The position numbers and the translations under genes are program-made. Below, one piece after another: positions 27,204 to 34,131 of a stretch of DNA of 64,000 nt. The DNA is taken from positions 248,001-312,000 of the forward strand of contig NZ_ATHI01000005.1 in NCBI RefSeq assembly GCF_000422245.1, read 5' to 3'. This DNA comes from Alkalidesulfovibrio alkalitolerans DSM 16529. GTDB lineage: Bacteria > Desulfobacterota > Desulfovibrionia > Desulfovibrionales > Desulfovibrionaceae. How positions within the stretch are numbered: position 1 is the first letter of the stretch; each line of letters starts with the position of its first letter. The notes beneath the pieces were generated by a model. That model had not been told where the DNA came from, did not search any database, and saw nothing but the letters and a program-made list of their open reading frames with translations.

Positions 27204-28475
27204 TCAGTCGTGCGGGGGAAGCAACAGCCGAGGGTGTTTTGTAAAGAACTCCCCCAGCAAATACAAGGAGCCGCAGACCAGCACCAGCCCGTGTTCGGCG
27301 GTCAGGGCCAGGGCCGTGTCCAGCGAGGCCACGGGCACGGCGCGCGGCCCGATGATCCGGGCCACGGCCGCGTGGTCGCTCTCGCGGCCGGAAACGTTCA
27401 GGCGCGGCACCACGACCGGCCCCTCGCTGAGCGCGAGCACCAACGGCGCGAGGCCTTGCACGTCCTTGTCCGCGAAGCAGGCGAAGACCACGGCCCCTGG
27501 CCGCTGGCCCGACTCTTCAAGGGCCGCGCCCAGGGCCGCGAGTCCCGGCGCGTTGTGCGCGCCGTCGAGGATGAGGGCCGCATGTCCCTCGCCAGCGGGC
27601 ACGCGCTGCATGCGGCCCGGCAAAAAGGCCGTGGCCAGGGCGCGGGCCTCGGCCTTAGGGTCGGACAAAACGCCCAAGGGCCCGGCCGCGCGGCGGAAGG
27701 CGGCCAGGGCCAGGGCCACGTTCTGGCGCTGGTGCGGCCCGTCAAGGCCAAGCGGCGTGCCCGGCGGCAATGGCTCGACGACCTCCAAAGGACAGCCGAG
27801 GAGCCGCGCTTGGTTTTCGAGTTCGCGCATGGCCTCGGGCTCTTGCCGCGCGCAGAGCACCGGCAGGCCCGGCCGCATGGCCCCGGCCTTGTCGCGGGCG
27901 ATGCTCGCGATGTCGGGCCCGAGCACCTTCATGTGGTCCAGGCCGATGGAAGTGAAGACGAGCAGATCGCGTGAAAGCGCCGTGACCGCGTCGAAGCGGC
28001 CGCCCAGGCCCGCCTCCAGCACGGCCGCGCGCACCGGCTCGCTGCCGGGGTCGTCCGGAGTGGCGGGAGCGGCGGGAGCGGCGGCGAAGGCGGAAAGCGC
28101 CAGGGCGGTCAGGAATTCGAAATATGTGAGGCCAAGCTCCCCGGCCGGTTCGGCGATGCGGTTGGCGGCCGCGAGGAACGCATCCTCCGGGAGGGGACGG
28201 CCGTCGCGCTTGACGCGCTCGCGCACGTCGCAAAAGTGCGGCGAGGCGTAAAGCCCGGTCTCGACGCCGTGGGCGCGCAAGAGTGCGTCGAGAAAGGCGC
28301 AGGTGGAACCCTTGCCGTTGGTGCCGACCACGTGCAAGGCGTAAAACGGCGGCCGCGAGAGGCCCGTCCGTTCGAGAAAACGCTCCATGCGGCCGAGCGA
28401 AAGATCCATGTGGAACAGGCCCAGGGCGTCCAGATGGGACAGCAGTGCGTCGTATGTGGCGAAGCGCTTTGGCAT
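27204..28475 (-). CDS. folC: Folylpolyglutamate synthase / dihydrofolate synthase
   Basis: A 423-residue Mur-ligase-fold enzyme that adds glutamate to folates and, in many bacteria, also makes dihydrofolate. Motifs: ATP loop VVGTNGKGSTCAFLDALL (about 45-60), SPHFCDVRERVKRDG, ALTAFSRD-type metal loop rendered VFTSIGLDHMKVLG, and LILDGAHNAPGLAAL. ATG 28475 begins MPKRFATYDALLSHL, the usual FolC start. A TTG 42 nt further upstream is in frame but adds residues without conservation. selA follows after 15 nt, so folC-selA-pepM18 may be one transcript. Confidence 0.93.
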   Translation of the reverse strand: MPKRFATYDALLSHLDALGLFHMDLSLGRMERFLERTGLSRPPFYALHVVGTNGKGSTCAFLDALLRAHGVETGLYASPHFCDVRERVKRDGRPLPEDAFLAAANRIAEPAGELGLTYFEFLTALALSAFAAAPAAPATPDDPGSEPVRAAVLEAGLGGRFDAVTALSRDLLVFTSIGLDHMKVLGPDIASIARDKAGAMRPGLPVLCARQEPEAMRELENQARLLGCPLEVVEPLPPGTPLGLDGPHQRQNVALALAAFRRAAGPLGVLSDPKAEARALATAFLPGRMQRVPAGEGHAALILDGAHNAPGLAALGAALEESGQRPGAVVFACFADKDVQGLAPLVLALSEGPVVVPRLNVSGRESDHAAVARIIGPRAVPVASLDTALALTAEHGLVLVCGSLYLLGEFFTKHPRLLLPPHD

Positions 28476-28519
28476 GGCGTCTTTGGGCGCTCTACATGCG
28501 GGCGAGGGCGGAAGCAAGG

Positions 28520-28548
28520 CCCGCCCGGCCTGTGGCGGGCCGGGCGGG
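28520..28548 (-). terminator. Terminator of perR-rbr
   Basis: CCCGCCCGGCC (28520-28530) and GGCCGGGCGGG (28538-28548) form a perfect 11-bp stem with a 7-nt loop, 30 bp after the rubrerythrin stop and before folC. The T-run is poor. Confidence 0.6.
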
Positions 28549-28577
28549 TGGAGGCGTGAGGCGCTTGGAGGCGTGTT

Positions 28578-29153
28578 CTACCAGTTGGTGGCCAAAAGCT
28601 CGAAGTGGGCGCGCGGATGGATGCAGGCCGGACACAGATCCGGGGCCTCGGGACCGTCGTGAACGAAGCCGCAGTTGCGGCAGCGCCACGTGGTCGCGAC
28701 CTCGCGCTTGAAGACGCGGCCTTCCTTGATGTTCGCGGCGAAATCGAGGAAGCGGCGCTCGTGGAACTTCTCAGCCACGGCGATGTTCATGAAAACCTTG
28801 GCGATTTCGTCGAAGCCTTCCTCCTGGGCGATCTTTGCGAAGCCGGGGTACATCTCTGAATACTCGTGATGCTCGCCCTCGGCCGAAGCGATGAGGTTGG
28901 AGCGCGTGTCGGCGATGATTCCGGCCGGAAACGCGCCGCTGATCTCAACTTCGCCGCCCTCCAGGAACTTGAAGAGGCGCTTGGCGTGCTCCTTCTCCTG
29001 CTCGGCCGTCTCGACGAAGATGTCAGCGATCTGCACGAAACCTTCTCCCTTGGCCTTGCTGCCGAAGAAGGTGTAGCGGTTGCGCGCCTGGGACTCGCCC
29101 GCGAAGGCGGTCAGAAGGTTGCGTTCGGTGCGGGTGTTCTTCAGGGATTTCAT
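28578..29153 (-). CDS. rbr: Rubrerythrin
   Basis: A 191-residue rubrerythrin that reduces hydrogen peroxide in anaerobes. The diiron site residues are in place: E20, E53, H56, E94, E97, E128 and H131. The C-terminal rubredoxin-like iron site has C158, C161, C174 and C177. AAAGGAGAGCACAC precedes the ATG. It is the second gene of an operon with a PerR-type repressor, 12 nt downstream. From memory, D. vulgaris has a rubredoxin-like gene (rdl) between the two; it is absent here. Confidence 0.97.
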   Translation of the reverse strand: MKSLKNTRTERNLLTAFAGESQARNRYTFFGSKAKGEGFVQIADIFVETAEQEKEHAKRLFKFLEGGEVEISGAFPAGIIADTRSNLIASAEGEHHEYSEMYPGFAKIAQEEGFDEIAKVFMNIAVAEKFHERRFLDFAANIKEGRVFKREVATTWRCRNCGFVHDGPEAPDLCPACIHPRAHFELLATNW

Positions 29154-29165
29154 GTGTGCTCTCCT

Positions 29166-29672
29166 TTAGCGTGGTTGTATGTGTCCCCCGGCGCGGCGGC
29201 ACGGGGAGGGGCTGGCTTCGGGTCCTGCGGCGCAGGCGCGGCATGTCCCGGTGAGCTTGACTTGGACGTGCTCGGCGCGAAAGCCTGTGCCCGCGTCGGC
29301 CAGGCCCGCGATGTCGAACCCCTCGGGCAGATCGACATCCTCGATGCGGCCGCAGACGCGGCACACGAGGTGCGCGTGCGGCTCGTCCGTGCGGCCGTCG
29401 AAGCGGCGCTCGTGGCCGAGGTCGAGTTCCTGGATCACCCCGGCCTGGATCAGGCTGTTCAGGGTGTTGTAGACCGTGGCCTTGCTCATCCAGGGCAGTT
29501 CCAGGGCCGCGCGGGCATGCACCGATTCGGCGCTCGGATGCGAGGAGTCATCGGCCAGGAGGCGCACGATGGCCTCTCGCTGCGGCGTGACGCGAAGCCC
29601 GCTTCGCCGCATGCACTCGATCATCCGGCCTGCCCGGCCCTGAGTGGTGTTTTCGTGCGTGGTCTGGTTCAT
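29166..29672 (-). CDS. perR: Fur-family peroxide-responsive repressor PerR
   Basis: A 168-residue Fur-family repressor. The DNA-binding winged helix contains RVTPQREAIVRLLADD and MSKATVYNTLNSLIQAG. The metal region is PHAHLVCRVCG, with a second CxxC-type pair near the end (CRAC). Pairing with rubrerythrin favours PerR over Fur. Two starts are possible: ATG 29696 lies inside the -10 hexamer of the promoter described here, so ATG 29672 (MNQTTHEN), preceded by GAG about 8 nt upstream, is chosen. The promoter contains a palindrome, so the gene probably represses itself and rbr. Confidence 0.9.
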   Translation of the reverse strand: MNQTTHENTTQGRAGRMIECMRRSGLRVTPQREAIVRLLADDSSHPSAESVHARAALELPWMSKATVYNTLNSLIQAGVIQELDLGHERRFDGRTDEPHAHLVCRVCGRIEDVDLPEGFDIAGLADAGTGFRAEHVQVKLTGTCRACAAGPEASPSPCRRAGGHIQPR

Positions 29673-29694
29673 GTCGTGCTCATTTGTTGGATTC

Positions 29695-29722
29695 ATTCTA
29701 AAATAAGAATGATTCTTGTCAA
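29695..29722 (-). promoter_or_regulatory. perR-rbr promoter with overlapping PerR box
   Basis: On the minus strand TTGACA (29717-29722), a 16-bp spacer and TAGAAT (29695-29700) form a near-consensus promoter. The perfect palindrome AAGAATGATTCTT (29705-29717, plus strand) fills the spacer, as expected for an autoregulatory Fur/PerR operator that blocks RNA polymerase. Confidence 0.75.
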
Positions 29723-29785
29723 CAACTTTTTGAAAAAAGAGCGGCTTTTTTCTTCCGGAGCGTTTTAGGCAAGGCATCATCGCGC

Positions 29786-29801
29786 AATTTATGAATAAAT
29801 T
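29786..29801. repeat. AT-rich palindrome upstream of perR
   Basis: AATTTAT (29786-29792) and ATAAATT (29795-29801) are perfect inverted arms separated by GA. The 420-bp stretch between perR and the tRNA gene holds no convincing gene. It contains this palindrome and a small stem GAAAAAAG/CTTTTTTC near 29732-29752, which might be a weak terminator. Confidence 0.35.
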
Positions 29802-30093
29802 TCCGCACATCCAAAAAAGTGAGAAAGGTCGAAAAAAGGCGGCTCGTCCCGCGAACGATGGAGGTGCTTCCTTGGAGGATCGGTCGTGGTCCTGGGTAAA
29901 GGCTCGTCCGTGCATATTGGTGACGAGGCGCGCGGCATTCCCGCCTTGACCGCCCTCCCCCGCCCGGTTTATGGATTTTCCCCGCTTTCGCCCTGGGGCG
30001 GAATCGGTGTAGCATGCCCCATCGGCCTTCCCGAGGCGGCAAAATGGCACCCCAGGCCGCTCCGGTCGGGAATGCCGCCGCGCCAAACCATAC

Positions 30094-30170
30094 GCGCCCG
30101 TAGCTCAGGTGGATAGAGCAGGAGCCTTCTAAGCTCTTGGTCGGGGGTTCGAATCCTCCCGGGCGCGCCA
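30094..30170 (+). tRNA. tRNA-Arg (anticodon UCU)
   Basis: A complete 77-nt cloverleaf with encoded CCA. The acceptor stem GCGCCCG (30094-30100) pairs with CGGGCGC (30160-30166), the discriminator is G and CCA follows. The D arm is GCTC/GAGC. The anticodon arm GGAGC-CTTCTAA-GCTCT gives anticodon TCT, reading AGA/AGG. The T arm has GGTTCGAATCC-type sequence. A strong terminator follows after 9 bp. Confidence 0.97.
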
Positions 30171-30179
30171 CGCCATCAC

Positions 30180-30225
30180 AATGCAGGCGTTTCTGTGAAC
30201 ACGGAAACGCCTGCATTTATTTTTT
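30180..30225 (+). terminator. Terminator of the tRNA-Arg gene
   Basis: AATGCAGGCGTTTC (30180-30193) and GAAACGCCTGCATT (30204-30217) form a perfect 14-bp stem followed by TATTTTTT. Confidence 0.9.
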
Positions 30226-30283
30226 ACGCTGCCAAATGGGCAGCTTCATTACCAGAAGAATACATCACGTTCCTCAAATTTCT

Positions 30284-30311
30284 TTGACGAAGACAGTTAT
30301 TAATGTATAAT
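30284..30311 (+). promoter_or_regulatory. Promoter of the radical SAM island
   Basis: TTGACG (30284-30289) and a perfect TATAAT (30306-30311) with a 16-bp spacer, in an AT-rich stretch. Transcription should begin near 30318, giving a leader of about 60 nt. Confidence 0.75.
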
Positions 30312-30342
30312 ATCTTACAATAATAGTGCCTATATACGCACC

Positions 30343-30367
30343 ATAAAGCATGTTCATCATGCTTTAT
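30343..30367 (+). promoter_or_regulatory. Hairpin in the 5'UTR of the radical SAM gene
   Basis: ATAAAGCATG (30343-30352) and CATGCTTTAT (30358-30367) form a perfect 10-bp stem with loop TTCAT. It ends 2-3 nt before the ribosome site GGGAG of the radical SAM gene and could control its translation or mRNA stability, or serve as a protein operator. Confidence 0.55.
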
Positions 30368-30380
30368 ATGGGAGAAAATC

Positions 30381-31706
30381 ATGTTCCCATTCAGCCATGA
30401 ACAATTTCTACCATGCACACTTCAAGAACTCATAGAAGTCCGCGAGAGACTCCCATTTGCCGATGTCCACGCCCCGCTCCATCTTACAGACGATATGGAT
30501 GCATATGAATTACACTCGGGATTTCTCGTCGAAGGAAGCCAGGGTGTCTTCTGCGTTTCGTCTTTGCGTCTGCTCCGGGAAGCAAGTTCTGGAAAAAGCG
30601 CGCATGAAATCGCACGATCCCCAGACGACCTCACAGAGCTCGAACACCTCCATAGATACGGCGTCATCAGAACCGGAAACGGTGGCAGCGGAAAATTGAT
30701 CACCCATGAGGCTGGGAACGAGTTTTCACGGTTGTATGAGAATCGGAACCTGACGTGGTTCTCCTACATTCCGCAGAAGATCGAGATGGATATCACCACA
30801 AAGTGCAACCTGCGATGCATTCATTGCTCCCGGGAGGCGTCTCCGGAGGCAAGGCAGGGAAGCATGACGCTTGAGGACTACATCCGGATTATCGAACAAG
30901 CTGCGGAAATCGGCGTACCGAACTTGACGGTCATGGGAGGAGAACCCACCACCCATCCCGAATTCATCGAACTGGCCCTGATCGCGCGAGTGGCCGGGGT
31001 CAAGAGCCTTTCGACGAGCACGAACGGCTGGCTGGTCGACGCCGCGCTGGCGCACAAGATGGCCCGTCTTTTCGGATCGGTCCAGGTCAGCCTGCACGGC
31101 GCGAAAAGCGCGACGCACGACGCCATTGTCGGTCGCAAAGGCGCATTCGAGCGCGCGGTGCGCGCGCTTTCGCTGTTGCGCGACGAGGGCGTGGCCTCGC
31201 TGAACATCTCCTTCTCGGTCATGCGACAAAACGCGACCGAGATTTCGGCCATGGTCGAACTGGCCAAGGATCTGGGCATAACCGAACTGCGCTTCCTGGT
31301 GCTCACCCCCGAGGGTAGGGCCCTGAACCTTTCGACCTGGGGCGAGGACGAAAAACGGGAAATCGCCGATCAGCTTGGCGGCTTGCGCGTGGCCTTCGGC
31401 AACTGCGTGGACATAAGCGCGGGCGGTTTCCCGCCCTACGACGGCATATCGAAGACAGCCGCGTTCTACGGCTGCCCGGCGGGAAGAAACCTGCTCTACA
31501 TAGACGCGCAAGGCCGCGCCAAGCCTTGCCATTGCACCGGCATCGACCTCGGCGACGTTCGCGAATCCCCCTTGCTTGATCTGTGGCACAGCAAACCAAT
31601 GCAATCCTTGCGTTCCAGACTCGATTGCTGCGAATACAGTCAGGTCTGCGCTGGGGGCTGTCTTGGCAATGAGGAATGGCTGCAAAAATTCTTTCACCAT
31701 GCATGA
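30381..31706 (+). CDS. SPASM-type radical SAM peptide-modifying enzyme
   Basis: A 441-residue protein. Residues 45-105 (SQGVFCVSSLRLLREASSGK to HRYGVI) look like a PqqD/RRE winged helix, which binds leader peptides in RiPP pathways. The radical SAM core has CNLRCIHC (Cys142, 146, 149) and TVMGGEPTTHPEF, the GGEP strand. The C-terminal SPASM-like region has C365, C383, C385 and C416, C417, C423, C427, enough for extra 4Fe-4S clusters. GGGAG precedes the ATG. The next gene, 10 nt downstream, encodes a cysteine-repeat protein and is the obvious candidate substrate. Its 5' half is visibly AT-richer than the neighbours, suggesting transfer. The reaction is unknown. Confidence 0.85.
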   Translation: MFPFSHEQFLPCTLQELIEVRERLPFADVHAPLHLTDDMDAYELHSGFLVEGSQGVFCVSSLRLLREASSGKSAHEIARSPDDLTELEHLHRYGVIRTGNGGSGKLITHEAGNEFSRLYENRNLTWFSYIPQKIEMDITTKCNLRCIHCSREASPEARQGSMTLEDYIRIIEQAAEIGVPNLTVMGGEPTTHPEFIELALIARVAGVKSLSTSTNGWLVDAALAHKMARLFGSVQVSLHGAKSATHDAIVGRKGAFERAVRALSLLRDEGVASLNISFSVMRQNATEISAMVELAKDLGITELRFLVLTPEGRALNLSTWGEDEKREIADQLGGLRVAFGNCVDISAGGFPPYDGISKTAAFYGCPAGRNLLYIDAQGRAKPCHCTGIDLGDVRESPLLDLWHSKPMQSLRSRLDCCEYSQVCAGGCLGNEEWLQKFFHHA

Positions 31707-31716
31707 GGAGGACAAG

Positions 31717-32016
31717 ATGGACGCAAGAATGGAAATGGCGGTTCGCGACATCATTCGCGAGGAGTTCACGCGCCTGCGCAACTCGCTGACAGGCGTGCCG
31801 GGCGGCCTGGCATCGGACTGCGGATGCTTCTACGACCAGGGATGTTGTCGCGACCAAGGGTGTTGCAACGACAAAGGATGCTGTGGGCAAAAGAACCTCG
31901 GCAAGCTCGACGAACTCACATCGGGCCGGTTCGACGTTCTGCAGGAATTCATTCTCTCCAACAAGGAACCGATCATCAAGTTTTTCAAGGAGCGCGGCGT
32001 AGAGGTCAATCTTTAG
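31717..32016 (+). CDS. Cysteine-repeat small protein, candidate radical SAM substrate
   Basis: A 99-residue protein. Residues 1-25 form a charged amphipathic helix (MDARMEMAVRDIIREEFTRL). Residues 35-57 hold eight cysteines, including three hexapeptide repeats D-Q/K-G-C-C-x (40-45, 46-51, 52-57). A helical C-terminal part follows (GRFDVLQEFILSNKEP). The repeats use different codons, so the motif appears kept at protein level rather than recently duplicated. ATG 31717 has GAGGAG 6 nt upstream; an ATG at 31699 lacks a site. Placement directly after a SPASM radical SAM gene suggests a precursor peptide or a metal-binding partner. The cysteines lie mid-protein, unlike many classical precursors, so a scaffold role is also possible. 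Confidence 0.7.
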   Translation: MDARMEMAVRDIIREEFTRLRNSLTGVPGGLASDCGCFYDQGCCRDQGCCNDKGCCGQKNLGKLDELTSGRFDVLQEFILSNKEPIIKFFKERGVEVNL

Positions 32017-32140
32017 CGCAATCCCCACGACATCCGACAGCCCATGTTCTGCCGGGAGCGAAGCGTCCGCGAACCTGTTGCGCGGTCCACGCGCCATATT
32101 TTTGCGCCCACACGGGCGAACCAGGAACGCGGTGTGAAAA

Positions 32141-32180
32141 AACGGCCGCCCTGGATTACTCCGGGGCGGCCGTGTGTTTT
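32141..32180 (+). terminator. Terminator after the radical SAM/cysteine-repeat pair
   Basis: ACGGCCGCCC and GGGCGGCCGT form a 10-bp stem around a 14-nt loop, followed by GTGTTTTCTC. It lies between the cysteine-repeat gene and the convergent RDD gene, so it may serve both. Confidence 0.65.
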
Positions 32181-32189
32181 CTCTCCAGA

Positions 32190-32231
32190 GATTTCGCGCC
32201 TGGGATTTCGCGCCTGGGATTTCGCGCCTGG
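32190..32231. repeat. Three tandem 14-bp repeats
   Basis: GATTTCGCGCCTGG is repeated three times without change (32190-32203, 32204-32217, 32218-32231), just after the terminator and 58 bp beyond the RDD gene stop. Non-coding; it may be a variable-number repeat or a protein binding array. Confidence 0.85.
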
Positions 32232-32289
32232 GCGGCACTCGCGGGCTCATGTCCCGCCTTGATGCGTGTGGCGCGTGTGCAGCGGTCTG

Positions 32290-32781
32290 CTAGTCGGGCC
32301 TGCGCACCACCAGGGTCCCGGCGATGTAGTCGTGCAGGGCCTGCTTTCTGGGCGTGAAGGCGGCCATGAGGTAGCCCAGCAGGAAAATGAGGCCGGAAAG
32401 CAGCTTGCCGAAGTAGCGCAGCGTGGCGCGGCCAAAGCTCAGCCGCCGCCCGTCCATGTCCGTGACCACGATGCCCATCATCCGCTTGCCGAAGGTGGCC
32501 TGGTGGGCCGACGACTCCTGCAGGGCATAGTACCCCCAGGAAAGGCACAAGGCGATGATCATGCCCATGGTGTCGTCACGCGTCAGTTCCTCGCCGCTGA
32601 CGTTCTCCACGCCGCCGAAGTCGAGGAAATAGGTCAGCGCGAACGTCACGACGAACAAAATTCCCTGGTCCGCGATGTAGGCCCCCAGGCGCTGCATGAA
32701 ACTCGCGTATCCGCCGTTGCGCCCGGCTTCCGCCGCGCGCCGCGCCTTCAATTCTTCCCAGCCGTCGTCGTTCCTGTCCAT
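32290..32781 (-). CDS. RDD family membrane protein
   Basis: A 163-residue integral membrane protein. The RDD signature begins at YASFMQRLGAYIADQGILF, where the usual Arg and Asp lie in the first membrane helix. Later come FGKRMMGIVVTDMDGRRLSF and LRYFGKLLSGLIFLLGYLMAAF, then RKQALHDYIAGTLVVRR, the typical RDD end. The N terminus (MDRNDDGWEELKARRAAEAG) is charged and cytoplasmic. GGGAGG lies 5 nt before ATG 32781, which decides the start over longer upstream frames. RDD proteins are of mostly unknown, possibly transport, function. It diverges from the glycosyltransferase gene. Confidence 0.85.
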   Translation of the reverse strand: MDRNDDGWEELKARRAAEAGRNGGYASFMQRLGAYIADQGILFVVTFALTYFLDFGGVENVSGEELTRDDTMGMIIALCLSWGYYALQESSAHQATFGKRMMGIVVTDMDGRRLSFGRATLRYFGKLLSGLIFLLGYLMAAFTPRKQALHDYIAGTLVVRRPD

Positions 32782-33007
32782 CGAGCCTCCCGTGGGCGGC
32801 CAAAGCCTCGCGGCCCGGCCCTGATCCGTCAGGATATAGGCCCCAAGCCCATGCGAACGCAAGCCCCGCGCGGCCCGAAACCCACGATTCGCCGCTTTGC
32901 GGCCACGGCGGCCCGTCTCCCCGCACACTCGCGGCGGAAGGCCGTTTTCAGCGTCATGAGCACGGCGGGCATTGCCAAAACGCCCGGCTGCCGCCATAGT
33001 GCGGCCC

Positions 33008-34123
33008 ATGCGCGCCATACAGGTGGTCAACGTCCGGTTCTTCAACGCCACGGCCTGGTACGGCCTGTACCTGACCCGCCTCATGCGCGAGGCCGGGCAC
33101 CAGGCGCTGGTCATCGGGCTGCCGGATACCGAAAGCTTCGAGGTGGCGCGCGAATGGGGCATCGAGCCCGTGCCCATGGACATGAACACCACCCACCCCG
33201 GCCGCCTCCTGGCCCTGTACCGCGAGATGGCCGACCTCGTACGCGATTTCCGACCGCACGTGGTCAACTGCCATCGCGGCGAATCCTTCCTGCTCTGGGG
33301 GCTCCTTAAGCGCGCCACGCGCTCCTTCGCCCTGGTGCGCACGCGCGGCGACCAGCGCCTGCCCAGGAACAACCTGCCCAACCGCTGGCTGCACCGCGAT
33401 GTGGCCGACGCCGTGGTGGCCACCAACTCCTCCATGGCCCGGCACTTCATCCAGGCCATGGGCCTGCCCTCGGAAAAGGTCTGGACCATCCTGGGCGGAG
33501 TGGACACCGGCCGCTTCCGCTTCGACCCCGAGGGCCGCGCGCGCGTGCGCGCCGAGTTCGGCTTCGCGCCCGAGGACGTGGTGGTGGGCATCGTGGGCCG
33601 ATTCGACCCGGTCAAGGGGCAGGAGGATCTAATCCGCGCGGCCGGGGAGGCCAGACGCCTGGGCGGCTGCAGCTTCAAGCTCTTCTTCGTGGGCTTCGAT
33701 TCCATCACCGGCAGCGGCGAGATCAAGGAATGGTGCCGCCGCGAAGGCGTGGACGACATCGCCCGCCTTTCGGGGGCGCGAAAGGACGTGGCCGCCTGCC
33801 TCTCGGCCCTGGATATGGGCGTGTGCGCCTCGCGCTACTCCGAGACCATCGCCCGCGCGCCCATGGAGATCATGGCCTGCGGCAGGCCGCTTATCGCCAC
33901 GCGGGTGGGCGTGCTGCCCGACCTGGTGCCGCCCTCGGCCCTGGCCGCGCCATCCGACCCCGAAGACCTCGGCCGCCTGTTGCACAAGGCCCTGACCCGG
34001 CCCGACTGGCTGAAGGCCGTGCAGGTGGACGAGCAGCGCATCATGGCCCAGTATTCGGGCAAGGATTTCCTCAACCAGACCCTGAGCCTCTACCAGGGAC
34101 TGACATCCGGACTGCACGCCTGA
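33008..34123 (+). CDS. GT-B fold glycosyltransferase (family 4-like)
   Basis: A 371-residue glycosyltransferase. The N-terminal domain starts AIQVVNVRFFNATAWYGLYL; the C-terminal nucleotide-sugar domain has VGIVGRFDPVKGQEDLIRA and the E-x7-E-like ETIARAPMEIMACGRPLIATRVG, then DLVPPSALAAPSDPEDLG. These fit family 4 enzymes that build lipopolysaccharide core or other surface glycans from sugar nucleotides on the cytoplasmic membrane face. ATG 33008 is chosen over an upstream alternative start because homology begins at MRAIQVV. A second glycosyltransferase gene starts 8 nt after its stop, so the two form an operon. Confidence 0.88.
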   Translation: MRAIQVVNVRFFNATAWYGLYLTRLMREAGHQALVIGLPDTESFEVAREWGIEPVPMDMNTTHPGRLLALYREMADLVRDFRPHVVNCHRGESFLLWGLLKRATRSFALVRTRGDQRLPRNNLPNRWLHRDVADAVVATNSSMARHFIQAMGLPSEKVWTILGGVDTGRFRFDPEGRARVRAEFGFAPEDVVVGIVGRFDPVKGQEDLIRAAGEARRLGGCSFKLFFVGFDSITGSGEIKEWCRREGVDDIARLSGARKDVAACLSALDMGVCASRYSETIARAPMEIMACGRPLIATRVGVLPDLVPPSALAAPSDPEDLGRLLHKALTRPDWLKAVQVDEQRIMAQYSGKDFLNQTLSLYQGLTSGLHA

Positions 34124-34131
34124 GAGCACGC

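Noticed and set aside
31717-32016. The cysteine-repeat protein as a metallothionein
   Set aside because: Cysteines are limited to a 23-residue stretch flanked by helices, and the gene is coupled to a radical SAM enzyme; metal storage alone is less likely, though metal binding stays possible.
30150-32110. Attachment-site duplication of the tRNA-Arg 3' end flanking the radical SAM island
   Set aside because: Only short chance matches such as GCGCCA near 32095 were seen; no integrase gene is present.
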